A DNA stretch of 64,000 nucleotides, from NCBI RefSeq assembly GCF_014191545.1, contig NZ_AP023361.1:372001-436000 (forward strand). Reading direction: 5' to 3'. Shown piece after piece: positions 9,288-16,301 of this stretch (positions within the stretch are counted from its first letter, which is position 1; each line of letters starts with the position of its first letter). Both the position numbers and the translations under genes were made by a program. This stretch comes from Terrihabitans soli. Its GTDB lineage: Bacteria; Pseudomonadota; Alphaproteobacteria; Rhizobiales; Methylopilaceae. The notes below the pieces were generated by a model that saw only the letters and a program-made list of their open reading frames with translations, was not told where the DNA came from and searched no databases.

Positions 9288-10477
9288 CAAAGCCGCGCCG
9301 TTACGCGTTCGTCGCCGGCCGTTGGGATTCGACGCTGACCGTCATCGATATAGAGGCCGCCCTCGCTGGCAATCCGTCCATCGTCAACCGCGTGCCGACA
9401 AGCCTCACCGGCGCCTGCTCTCTGCCGGTCAGCATGGCGTTCGACGACGCGCGCGGACGCGTCTTTGTCGTCAATCACGGCGGACGCGCGACGCGAGAAG
9501 CGGTCTCGATCATGCCGCACGGCCATCGCGGCACGATCGCGGTGATCGATCTTGAGCGGGCGCGCAATCCGGCGCAGGGCGAGGCGCTGATCGACGAGAT
9601 AGATGCCGGCGGGCATGGGCCGGTCGCCGCTGCTCTGACGCCCGATGGAAAGCATCTTCTCGTCACGCTTGCCGAAGGCGAGGGGACGGAAGACGGCGGA
9701 TATCAGATCGCGGTTTTCGATGCCGAGACGCTTGAGCTGAAGGCCCGAACCGCGCTTGCGCATGCGGGAGCGCCGAGCAGCAAGCCGTCGCCTGATGCGA
9801 GTTTCGGCGCGTTTCCCGATCCGAACGGCATTGCGATTTCCGGCGATTATGTTTTCACCGCCAATGGCGGCAGCTCGGATATCTCGGTGCTGCTTCTGTC
9901 ATCCGTCGTCGAGGGCCGGGTGGATGCGGAGATCAACCGTATCAAATTGCCGAGCGGGCCGTTCGGAATCTGTGTCGATCCGTCCGGAAGACTTTTGGCC
10001 ACAGCCGATCGTGAAGACGCGAAGACCGGGCGTCTCGGCGATACCGTTTCGATTGTCGATCTCGCCGCGGTGAAATCGGCTTCGAAAGCGGCGGAACCGA
10101 TCAGCATTCACGCCGGTACGGACAATGGCGGCGGCGCGCGGCCTTTCGTGCCGGTCTTCTCGAATGACGGCCGGACGCTCTACATCACCTGTCAGGCAGC
10201 GAACACGCTCTCTGCGGTCGATATCGCCGCGGCTTTGGCCATAGAACCCGGCGCCGAGCGCCGCCTTTCGCTCACCCACCCCGCCGGGCGCGCGGCATCT
10301 CCCCGCGGCCTCGCCATGAGCGGCGACGGAAGCCTGCTCGCCGTATCTGGCGGCACGAAAGGCGTGCCGGAGAGCGGCGTTGTTTGGTTCGTTTCGACCG
10401 AAAAATTTGCTGTCCGGGCGGCGGTGGCCGGCGTGGGTAACGAACCCTATCTTGTTGCAATAGAAGAATTTTCCTGA
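9284..10477 (+). CDS. YncE-like seven-bladed beta-propeller protein
   Basis: About 397 residues made of repeated blade-like segments such as AALTPDGKHLLVTLAEG, GPFGICVDPSGRLLATAD and RGLAMSGDGSLLAVSGG, the pattern of YncE/lactonase-type propellers. The GTG at 9284 overlaps the stop codon of the aldolase gene (GTGA), and GCGGA lies about 8 nt upstream; an ATG at 9275 is also in frame. No signal peptide is visible, which is unusual because most YncE proteins are exported, so this one appears cytosolic unless the start is wrong. Position at the end of the aminotransferase-GntR-aldolase operon suggests a metabolic role such as lactone hydrolysis, but no catalytic residues can be named. Function unknown. 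Confidence 0.8.
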   Translation: MTKPRRYAFVAGRWDSTLTVIDIEAALAGNPSIVNRVPTSLTGACSLPVSMAFDDARGRVFVVNHGGRATREAVSIMPHGHRGTIAVIDLERARNPAQGEALIDEIDAGGHGPVAAALTPDGKHLLVTLAEGEGTEDGGYQIAVFDAETLELKARTALAHAGAPSSKPSPDASFGAFPDPNGIAISGDYVFTANGGSSDISVLLLSSVVEGRVDAEINRIKLPSGPFGICVDPSGRLLATADREDAKTGRLGDTVSIVDLAAVKSASKAAEPISIHAGTDNGGGARPFVPVFSNDGRTLYITCQAANTLSAVDIAAALAIEPGAERRLSLTHPAGRAASPRGLAMSGDGSLLAVSGGTKGVPESGVVWFVSTEKFAVRAAVAGVGNEPYLVAIEEFS

Positions 10478-10539
10478 ATTTGAGCAAAACGGAGCAGTAG
10501 CAACGGGGCTCTTCCCATCAAACTGGACTCGTGCCAAAG

Positions 10540-10554
10540 TGCATTCATAATTCA
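10540..10554. promoter_or_regulatory. Candidate operator, copy 2 (identical to copy 1)
   Basis: TGCATTCATAATTCA occurs here 46 nt before the tctC start codon, the same sequence and nearly the same spacing as at 6173. This suggests co-regulation of the transporter with the aminotransferase operon. Confidence 0.6.
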
Positions 10555-10559
10555 AAAAC

Positions 10560-10582
10560 CTGCAGTTCAAAGAAAACTGCAG
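10560..10582. promoter_or_regulatory. 8-bp perfect inverted repeat in the tctC leader
   Basis: CTGCAGTT (10560-10567) and AACTGCAG (10575-10582) are perfect inverted arms with a 7-base spacer, lying just after the operator and before the GGAGGG ribosome binding site of tctC. It may be a second protein-binding site or a short mRNA hairpin in the leader. Confidence 0.4.
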
Positions 10583-10599
10583 TCTTAAGGGAGGGCACA

Positions 10600-11571
10600 A
10601 TGTCTGTTTCACGCAGAGAGTTCGTGGCTGGGGTTTCCGCAGCCACAGTTCTGGCCGCTTCGAGCGGCCGTGGTTTTGCGCAGGCCTGGGTGCCGACGCG
10701 CGATGTCGAACTCGTCATTCCGTTCGGTGTCGGCGGCGGCTCGGACCTTCTCGCCCGCATCATCGGCAAGATCATTGTCGAGGAAAAACTCATCCCGACG
10801 TCGCTCGTGATGAACAACCGTCCGGGCGGCGGCGGCGCCGTTGGCGTCGGTTATATCTCGGCCTCGAAGGCCAAGGACCCGCACACCATCGTTCTCGTCA
10901 ACGGCACGACGCAGATCACCCCGATCCTGAAGCCGGAAGCGAAAACGCTTTCCGAAGTTCAGCCGATCGCCAATGTCATGCTCGACGACTTCCTTCTCTT
11001 CGTGAGGGGCGATTCGAAATACAAGACGATCAAGGAGTTCGCCGACGACGTGAAGTCGAAGCCCGACAAGACGGTGAACTTCGGCACCGGTGGTACGACC
11101 GACGTGATGGGCATCACCATCTTCTCGCGCGCTCTCGGCAAAGAGATCAACCCGGTCAACTTCAACTCGGGCGGCGAAGCGCTCACGGCTCTGCTCGGCG
11201 GTCATGTCGACGGCTGTGTCGGCAATCCGCTTGAATTCATGGGCCATCTGAAGTCCGGCGCGGTGCGCGCGCTCGGCGTCTTCCGCGATACGCGCTTTGC
11301 GGCGTTCCCGGATGTGCCGACCATGAAGGAATCCGGCATCACGGTTCCGAACTTCCAGATGTGGCGTGGCCTTGCGATGCCGAAGGGTGTCGATGAAGCG
11401 GCACAGGCCTACTGGCAGGGCATCATGAAGAAGGTCAACGAGTCGGCGACGATGAAGAAATACATCGCCGACAACGTCGCGACCGAAGCCCCGATCTATG
11501 GCAAGGACTTCGAGAAGTTCCTCGCCGATCAGGAAAAGCTCTACCGGGATCTCCTCGGCAAACCGGCGTGA
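10600..11571 (+). CDS. tctC: Tripartite tricarboxylate transporter substrate-binding protein (TctC/Bug family)
   Basis: 323 residues. The signal sequence carries a twin-arginine motif (SRREFV) followed by a hydrophobic stretch and an AQA-like cleavage site, indicating Tat export. The mature part shows the Bug fold hallmarks: VIPFGVGGGSDLLAR near the start of the domain, the ligand loop NRPGGGGAVGVGY, and AFPDVPTMKE toward the C-terminus. It delivers a carboxylate to the TctAB membrane complex. The start at 10600 has GGAGGG at ideal spacing; an upstream in-frame start at 10531 would cover the operator and is rejected. It is followed by tctB and tctA in one operon. The cargo is not predictable; the operator shared with the aminotransferase gene suggests an intermediate of that pathway. 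Confidence 0.93.
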   Translation: MSVSRREFVAGVSAATVLAASSGRGFAQAWVPTRDVELVIPFGVGGGSDLLARIIGKIIVEEKLIPTSLVMNNRPGGGGAVGVGYISASKAKDPHTIVLVNGTTQITPILKPEAKTLSEVQPIANVMLDDFLLFVRGDSKYKTIKEFADDVKSKPDKTVNFGTGGTTDVMGITIFSRALGKEINPVNFNSGGEALTALLGGHVDGCVGNPLEFMGHLKSGAVRALGVFRDTRFAAFPDVPTMKESGITVPNFQMWRGLAMPKGVDEAAQAYWQGIMKKVNESATMKKYIADNVATEAPIYGKDFEKFLADQEKLYRDLLGKPA

Positions 11572-11577
11572 TGTGAA

Positions 11578-12030
11578 ATGAAGCTTACGGCAATCAAGGG
11601 CGAACTCGCGTTCGCCGCACTTTTCGCCGTCGCTGGGCTGGTCTGGATCGTGGGCTCTTTCGAGCTCCCGTTCTGGGCCGGCTTCGCGCCCGACTCCGGC
11701 TTCTTGCCGATGGTCTACGGTGTTCTCCTTCTCGCCTTTTCCGCGGCGGTGATCGTCAGCCTGTTTACGAACCCGCCCGACACGACGGGGCGCGAACCGC
11801 TGAAGAAGAGCCTCCAACTCCTCGGCACGCTGGTTGTTGGCGTGGGAGCGATCAGTTGGCTCGGCTTTGCCATTCCGCTCTTCGGCATGATGCTGTTCAT
11901 GTACGCCTATGTGGAGCGTCTGCCGATCGTGCGGTCGGTGATCGCGTCCTTGGCGACAACCGGCGTCCTCGTTCTGATCTTCGAGCACTGGCTGGCGATA
12001 CCGCTGCCGCTCAGCCCCTGGGGTTTCTGA
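11578..12030 (+). CDS. tctB: Tripartite tricarboxylate transporter small membrane subunit TctB
   Basis: 150 residues with four hydrophobic segments: near 10-28 (ELAFAALFAVAGLVWIVG), 45-65 (MVYGVLLLAFSAAVIV), 82-112 (LGTLVVGVGAISWLGFAIPL then FGMMLFMYAYVE) and 120-140. Length and topology are those of TctB, the small subunit of the transporter. It sits between tctC and tctA with a 6-base gap on the left and a 1-base gap on the right, so expression is surely coupled. TctB proteins are poorly conserved in sequence; the call rests on topology and context. Confidence 0.9.
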   Translation: MKLTAIKGELAFAALFAVAGLVWIVGSFELPFWAGFAPDSGFLPMVYGVLLLAFSAAVIVSLFTNPPDTTGREPLKKSLQLLGTLVVGVGAISWLGFAIPLFGMMLFMYAYVERLPIVRSVIASLATTGVLVLIFEHWLAIPLPLSPWGF

Positions 12031-12031
12031 T

Positions 12032-13534
12032 ATGGAATCGTTTATGGACCTCATGGGCGGTTTTCAGACCGCTCTAACGCCCACCAATATCTTGATGTGC
12101 TTCCTGGGCGTGTTCTTGGGCCAGCTCGTCGGCGTTCTTCCCGGTATTGGACCGTCCGCTGCCATCGCGCTTCTTCTGCCGCTGACCTTCGGTGCCGATC
12201 CGACGGCCTCGCTCATCATGTTCGCCGGTATTTACTACGGCGCGCAGTATGGCGGCACGCTGACCTCGGTTCTGATCAGCGTTCCGGGCGAGAGCTCGAC
12301 CGTCATGACCAGTATTGACGGTTATCAGATGGCGCTGAAGGGCCGCGCAGGTGCGGCTCTCGGCATCGCCGCCATCGGCTCGTTCATCGCCGGCACGATT
12401 TCGGTTCTCGGCCTGACTTTCCTTGCGCCGCCACTTGCGGAAGCAGCTTTGGCCTTCGGCCCGCCGGAATATTTTGCGCTCGTCGTGCTCGGTCTGATGG
12501 CTCTTGCCGCTGTCAGCGGCGGCTCGGTCGTCAAGGGTCTCGGCGCGGGCGTTGCGGGCCTTCTGCTCGCAACCATCGGCGTCGATCCATATTCTGGGAC
12601 CATGCGCTACGATTTCGGCCAGCTCTGGCTGCTCGACGGCATTGAGTTCATCGTGCTTACCGTCGCTCTGTTCGGTGTCGGCGAAGTGCTTGCCACCTGC
12701 ACGACGGCGACGGAGCGTCCGGTCGCGGAAGTGAAGAATGTTCTTCCCACCCGCGACGACTGGAAGCGTTCGCAGATGCCGATCGTGCGCGGTTCGCTGA
12801 TCGGCTTCCTCGTCGGCGTTCTTCCCGGCACCGGCGCGACCATGGCGAGCTTCATCGCCTATATCGTCGAGAAGAAAGTCTCGAAGCATCCGGAAGAGTT
12901 CGGAAAGGGCGCCATCGAAGGCGTTGCCGGACCGGAATCCTCGAACAATGCGGCGGCGGCCGGCGCCATGGTGCCGATGCTGGCGCTCGGTGTTCCGGGT
13001 TCGGGCACGACGGCCATCATTCTCGGCGCGCTGATCATGTTCGGTCTGCGCCCGGGTCCGGAGCTGTTCACGCAGAATTCCACGCTTGTGTGGGGCGTCA
13101 TCGCGTCGATGTATATCGGCAATGTGCTGCTCCTCATCCTCAACCTGCCGCTTGCGGGCCTGTTCGCGCAGTTCCTGAAAGTACCGTACAAATGGCTCTA
13201 CCCGCCGATCCTTGCGCTGTGCATTGTCGGCGTGTTCTCGCAGGCAAACAGCCTTGAGGATTGCTGGCTCCTCGTTGCCTTCGGCGCGCTGGGCTGGGCC
13301 ATGAAGCGCTTCGACTGGCCGGCCGCGCCGATGATTCTCGGCCTCGTGCTCGGTCCGATGTTCGAGTCCTCGCTGCGCCAGTCGCTGACGATTTCGCACG
13401 GGTCTCCGGAAATCTTCCTGACCCGTCCGATTTCGCTGGCGCTGATCGTCTGTGCCGTTCTGTTCGTCACGGTTCCGGTCGTCGCCCATCTCATGGGCAA
13501 GAAGACCTCGGCTCCGGCAGGCGGGTGCGCATGA
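12032..13534 (+). CDS. tctA: Tripartite tricarboxylate transporter permease TctA
   Basis: 500 residues, full length for TctA, with 10-12 hydrophobic segments. Family motifs are visible: GVLPGIGPSAAIALLLPLTF at the N-terminus, YYGAQYGGTLTSVLISVPGE, GFLVGVLPGTGATMASFIAY and SSNNAAAAGAMVPMLALGVPGSGTTAIILGA. Together with TctB it forms the sodium or proton-driven importer fed by TctC. The downstream TIM-barrel gene starts inside its stop codon (ATGA overlap at 13531), so all four genes are one transcription unit. Confidence 0.95.
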   Translation: MESFMDLMGGFQTALTPTNILMCFLGVFLGQLVGVLPGIGPSAAIALLLPLTFGADPTASLIMFAGIYYGAQYGGTLTSVLISVPGESSTVMTSIDGYQMALKGRAGAALGIAAIGSFIAGTISVLGLTFLAPPLAEAALAFGPPEYFALVVLGLMALAAVSGGSVVKGLGAGVAGLLLATIGVDPYSGTMRYDFGQLWLLDGIEFIVLTVALFGVGEVLATCTTATERPVAEVKNVLPTRDDWKRSQMPIVRGSLIGFLVGVLPGTGATMASFIAYIVEKKVSKHPEEFGKGAIEGVAGPESSNNAAAAGAMVPMLALGVPGSGTTAIILGALIMFGLRPGPELFTQNSTLVWGVIASMYIGNVLLLILNLPLAGLFAQFLKVPYKWLYPPILALCIVGVFSQANSLEDCWLLVAFGALGWAMKRFDWPAAPMILGLVLGPMFESSLRQSLTISHGSPEIFLTRPISLALIVCAVLFVTVPVVAHLMGKKTSAPAGGCA

Positions 13535-14376
13535 GCATCAAGGACAGGATCGGGCTCGACCTCAATCAGCGCATGCCGCTTGAGCCGGGCATCGATCTGG
13601 CGATCAAGGAGAAGATCCGGTTCCTGAATATTTGTCTGGACCCGGAGCCGGAGCTTCTCGATCCGAAAAACCCGCGGCTGGCGCAAGCCAAGAAAAAGCT
13701 CGCGGATCATGGGATCACGCTCGGTCTGCATACACTCTCGGCGATGAATACCGCCGAGGGCTCGCCCTTCCTGGCGCGGGCGGCGGATGCCTATCTCGCC
13801 GCCTATCTCCAGGCGGCGAAGGCGATCGGCGCTCCCTGGGTCATCATGCATGGCGGCTATCATTTCACCGCCGACAAGCAGATGCGCATGGAGCTTGCCG
13901 TCGAGCGCCTTACGCGCGCGTCGAAGATTGCCGAAAGCGAAGGCGTCAACATCCATCTCGAGAACATGAACCCGGAGCCCGCAGGCGCCGAGGTGAAATA
14001 TCTCGTGCACGATGTCGAGGAAGCGAAGTTCTATTTCAAGAACCTGACTTCGCCGTCGGTGCGCTGGGTGTTCACCACCAATCACGCGCATATGCTGCCT
14101 TACGGCATTTCCGGCTTTGTTGAGCAGATGGAAAAAGCCGGCGTCGGTGTCGATCGCATCGGTGAGGTGCGCCTTGCCGACAATCGCGGCGAGATCGAAG
14201 AGCATCTTTATCCCGGCACCGGAAACCTGGATTTCGGCGCCATGTTCAAACTGCTCGAAGGCCGCGGCTATCGCGGTCATTACATGCAGGACTACATGAC
14301 TGTGCCGGACATGGTGAAAGGCCGGCACATCGTCGCCGACCTTGCCGATGGGGCGCTTGCTCGCGTGGGAGCCTGA
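13531..14376 (+). CDS. Xylose-isomerase-like TIM barrel protein (sugar phosphate isomerase/epimerase family)
   Basis: 281 residues. The sequence has AP-endonuclease-2/xylose-isomerase-type metal-site features: H67 in LGLHTLS, H107 in VIMHGGYH, E144 in IHLENMNPEP, the TNHAHMLPYG strand, and the C-terminal GEVRLADNRGEIEEHLYPGTG loop with a likely His/Glu pair. Such proteins isomerise or epimerise small ketoses or act on hydroxyacid substrates (hydroxypyruvate isomerase, keto-sugar epimerases). The ATG overlaps the tctA stop codon, and a strong terminator follows, so this is the last gene of the tctCBA operon. It probably acts on the imported compound or a product of it. Substrate unknown. Confidence 0.8.
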   Translation: MSIKDRIGLDLNQRMPLEPGIDLAIKEKIRFLNICLDPEPELLDPKNPRLAQAKKKLADHGITLGLHTLSAMNTAEGSPFLARAADAYLAAYLQAAKAIGAPWVIMHGGYHFTADKQMRMELAVERLTRASKIAESEGVNIHLENMNPEPAGAEVKYLVHDVEEAKFYFKNLTSPSVRWVFTTNHAHMLPYGISGFVEQMEKAGVGVDRIGEVRLADNRGEIEEHLYPGTGNLDFGAMFKLLEGRGYRGHYMQDYMTVPDMVKGRHIVADLADGALARVGA

Positions 14377-14419
14377 ACCCCGGGGCCTTTCCAGCCTCTC
14401 TCCGCTCGAAAGACCCGAG

Positions 14420-14460
14420 AAAGCCGCGTATTCCGCCCCCGGATGCGCGGCTTTCTTTTT
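14420..14460 (+). terminator. Rho-independent terminator of the tctCBA operon
   Basis: Nine-base arms AAAGCCGCG (14420-14428) and CGCGGCTTT (14446-14454) with an inner ATTCC/GGAT extension, then CTTTTT. A near copy of the whole element lies at 14862-14894. Confidence 0.88.
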
Positions 14461-14465
14461 ACGAG

Positions 14466-14506
14466 TTGATCTGCATCAAAACTGCGATGTGCCGTCCGCC
14501 TATAAA
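14466..14506 (+). promoter_or_regulatory. FNR/FixK box with correctly spaced -10 element
   Basis: TTGATCTGCATCAA at 14466-14479 is a perfect match to the FNR/FixK consensus TTGAT-N4-ATCAA. A TATAAA element starts at 14501. If transcription starts near 14514, the box is centred at about -41.5, the classical class II activator position. The target is the small secreted protein at 14534; the likely activator is the FixK-like protein encoded at 26554. Confidence 0.82.
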
Positions 14507-14533
14507 AATCCGGCTGGGATGGAGATCGATGCC

Positions 14534-14845
14534 ATGATGAAGAGAGCTCTGACTCTACTCGCCCTTTCGGCCGGTGCGGTTATGTTTTTCGGCCCCGCCG
14601 AAAACGCGCAGGCCGTCGTTTACTGCACCTATGTGGACTATCCCGCGAATTGCGTTGTCAGGCCGGGTGTCGTCCTGCGCCGCGCAGTTTGGTGCACTCA
14701 TATCGACTATCCGCTCGGCTGCGTGGTCCGGCCCGGCGTTCGGCTGGTTGCCCGTCCCGTGGTGCGGGCGGTCACTCCCGGAGTCGGCAGGCCGGGTGTT
14801 CCGGGAAATCGCGGCGGCCCGGTGAACAGGCCCGGCCGATTCTGA
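14534..14845 (+). CDS. Small secreted protein with two Cys-containing CVVRPGV repeats
   Basis: 103 residues. Residues 1-27 form a signal peptide ending AQA. The mature part opens with two copies of a unit of about 21 residues: VVYCTYVDYPANCVVRPGV (28-46) and AVWCTHIDYPLGCVVRPGV (51-69), each with two cysteines (C31/C40 and C54/C63). A Pro/Gly/Val/Arg-rich tail follows. The start at 14534 has GGAG about 10 bases upstream. It is a single-gene unit flanked by two near-identical terminators and preceded by an FNR/FixK promoter, so it is expected to be made under low oxygen. It resembles small uncharacterised periplasmic proteins of Hyphomicrobiales; I do not know the function. The paired cysteines could form disulfides or bind metal. 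Confidence 0.75.
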   Translation: MMKRALTLLALSAGAVMFFGPAENAQAVVYCTYVDYPANCVVRPGVVLRRAVWCTHIDYPLGCVVRPGVRLVARPVVRAVTPGVGRPGVPGNRGGPVNRPGRF

Positions 14846-14861
14846 ACCTTAAAGCTTGAAA

Positions 14862-14894
14862 GGCCGCGCATTCCGCCCCGGATGCGCGGCTTTC
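14862..14894 (+). terminator. Second copy of the 14420 terminator element
   Basis: GGCCGCGCATTCC and GGATGCGCGGC form a GC-rich hairpin almost identical in sequence to the one at 14420-14460, including the loop. The following TTTCGTT tract is weaker. It follows the small secreted protein gene by 16 bases. Confidence 0.65.
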
Positions 14895-14991
14895 GTTCGC
14901 GCTATATATCGATCATTCAAGTAGACAATCTAGGAAAGTCATGCGTATTATGTGAAACAGATAATTTAACGCTAGAAGTACGGTATTTCAC

Positions 14992-15186
14992 ATGGCGCAG
15001 ACCGCAGAGATCGTATCGCTGAGCGATTACAGGCAGGCGCGAGCCGCCGCACGCACGCAGCAGGACAGCGTTCCCGGATTCGAGTTTCCTCTCGCCGGAC
15101 CGTTCATGATGGTCTGGGCGCCGGTCGTCTTCGTACCCTTCATGCCGCAAATGCCGCAGACAGCTCAGCAAGACGAACGCCCATGA
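14992..15186 (+). CDS. Small hypothetical protein upstream of the XRE regulator
   Basis: 64 residues: a polar N-terminus with SLSDYRQARAA, then a hydrophobic stretch GPFMMVWAPVVFVPFMPQMP near 37-56 that could be a short membrane segment. No family recognised. The stop codon overlaps the ATG of the regulator (ATGA at 15183), which implies translational coupling and supports a real gene, because the regulator has no ribosome binding site of its own. No clear ribosome binding site precedes this gene either. A TGTGAAA/TTTCACA inverted repeat (14951-14957 and 14986-14992) runs up to the start codon and could be an operator for the downstream regulator. Confidence 0.5.
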   Translation: MAQTAEIVSLSDYRQARAAARTQQDSVPGFEFPLAGPFMMVWAPVVFVPFMPQMPQTAQQDERP

Positions 15187-15794
15187 ATCAGCGGGCGCTC
15201 GCAATGGAAGAGCCGCAAGATCCGGCGGCGGAACTGCCGGCGATTGTCGGACGCAATCTGCGCCAATTGCGCATCAAGCGCGGCCATTCGCTCGAGCGCC
15301 TCGCAAAACTCTCCGGCGTCAGCCGTGCCATGCTCGGCCAGATCGAAACCGGCAAGAGCGCGCCGACCATCAGCCTGCTCTGGAAAGTCGCGACCGCGCT
15401 CGGCGTGCCGTTCTCAAATCTTCTGGCGACGGAAGCCTCGTCCGGCACGGTTCTTTTGCGCAGCGAGGACGCCAAAATCCTCAGCTCGAAGGACGGGCGT
15501 TTTACGACACGCGCGCTGTTTCCGTTCACCGAAGAGCGCAAGGTCGAATTCTACGAACTGCGCATCGCGCCGCATCATCGCGAGAACGCCGAAGCGCATG
15601 CGCCCGGCACGCGCGAAAATCTCATCGTCTCGCAGGGCGCCGTCGAAATCTCGGTGCAGGGCAGCCGCCCCGTCGCGCTGGCGCAAGGAGACGCGATTGT
15701 CTTCGATGCGGACGTACCGCACGCCTACCGCAATCTCGGTCCGACGGAAGCTGTGCTCTATCTGGTCATGACCTATGTCGAAACGGTCGGCTGA
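15183..15794 (+). CDS. XRE-family regulator with C-terminal cupin domain (SutR-like)
   Basis: 203 residues. The lambda-repressor-type helix-turn-helix spans about residues 21-80: LRQLRIKRGHSLERLAKLSGVSRAMLGQIETGKSAPTISLLWKVATALGVPF. The second half is a cupin barrel with APGTRENLIVSQGAVEISVQG and DAIVFDADVPHAYRN. E. coli SutR (YdcN) has this architecture and controls sulfur utilisation genes; here the gene lies 0.5 kb from a sulfonate cluster, which fits, but similarity of architecture is not proof. It ends at a perfect terminator. Confidence 0.88.
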   Translation: MNQRALAMEEPQDPAAELPAIVGRNLRQLRIKRGHSLERLAKLSGVSRAMLGQIETGKSAPTISLLWKVATALGVPFSNLLATEASSGTVLLRSEDAKILSSKDGRFTTRALFPFTEERKVEFYELRIAPHHRENAEAHAPGTRENLIVSQGAVEISVQGSRPVALAQGDAIVFDADVPHAYRNLGPTEAVLYLVMTYVETVG

Positions 15795-15803
15795 AGACGC
15801 AAA

Positions 15804-15827
15804 AAAGCCGGCCCTAGGGCCGGCTTT
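15804..15827. terminator. Bidirectional terminator between convergent genes
   Basis: A nearly perfect palindrome, AGCCGGCCC-TA-GGGCCGGCT, with A-rich left and T-rich right flanks, lies between the XRE-cupin gene (+) and the methionine-rich gene (-). It can end transcription from both sides. Confidence 0.9.
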
Positions 15828-15849
15828 CTGCATTCGGTCCGAGCGGGCC

Positions 15850-16137
15850 TTAGGCCTTCATCGGCATGCAGCACATCATCATGCCGCCGCAGCACATCAT
15901 CATCGGCATGCCCATCTTGTTCATGTTCATCATCTGCTGGCAGCAGGCCATGAACATGTCCTTCATGGACGCATCCATCGGCATCATCTCGCAGACCATG
16001 CCCTTGTCGGTCATTTTGCAGGAGACGGTGCACATCATCATCGGCATGGGTATCGGCATGCCGTTCATCATGCCGCCCATGTTCATCATCGGCATCATTC
16101 CGCCCATCATGGGCATGCTCATCGCTGCATTCGTCAT
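15850..16137 (-). CDS. Methionine- and cysteine-rich small protein, possible metal-binding
   Basis: 95 residues containing 38 methionines (40%) and nine cysteines. Met clusters such as MPMMGGMMPMMNMGGMM occupy the N-terminus; a less extreme centre (CTVSCKMTDKGMVCEMMPMD) holds three cysteines; the C-terminus has ACCQQMMNMNKMGMPMMM then two further CC pairs. There is no signal peptide, so it is probably cytosolic. A GGAG ribosome binding site lies 8 bases upstream, which argues that this strand is the coding one. Met/Cys-rich composition is typical of Cu(I) binding (MxM and CC motifs), so a copper store, chaperone or buffer is the leading guess. No family recognised. It is a single gene between a terminator and the divergent sulfonate operon. 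Confidence 0.72.
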   Translation of the reverse strand: MTNAAMSMPMMGGMMPMMNMGGMMNGMPIPMPMMMCTVSCKMTDKGMVCEMMPMDASMKDMFMACCQQMMNMNKMGMPMMMCCGGMMMCCMPMKA

Positions 16138-16301
16138 GACAATCGCTCCGCGGGTCTCGATCTCGGGAAACGCGGTCGCCGCGTCTCGTCCCGGTCATCG
16201 CTAGAAGCCGCGCCGCGCCGCATCAATCGCTTTGTCGGTAAGGTTTTATCTTTCCTCCGTTCGGGACGACCGTCCCGCCGCGGAACCGGACGAGGCGTCC
16301 A

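Noticed and set aside
14930-14945. TAGACAA sequence resembling a PhnF half-site near the XRE-cupin gene
   Set aside because: Only one arm is present and no phosphonate gene is nearby, so it is probably chance.
15866-16204. Ile/Met-rich hydrophobic frame on the plus strand at the same place
   Set aside because: Another reading of the same Met-codon runs, with no ribosome binding site, so composition alone creates the apparent membrane protein.
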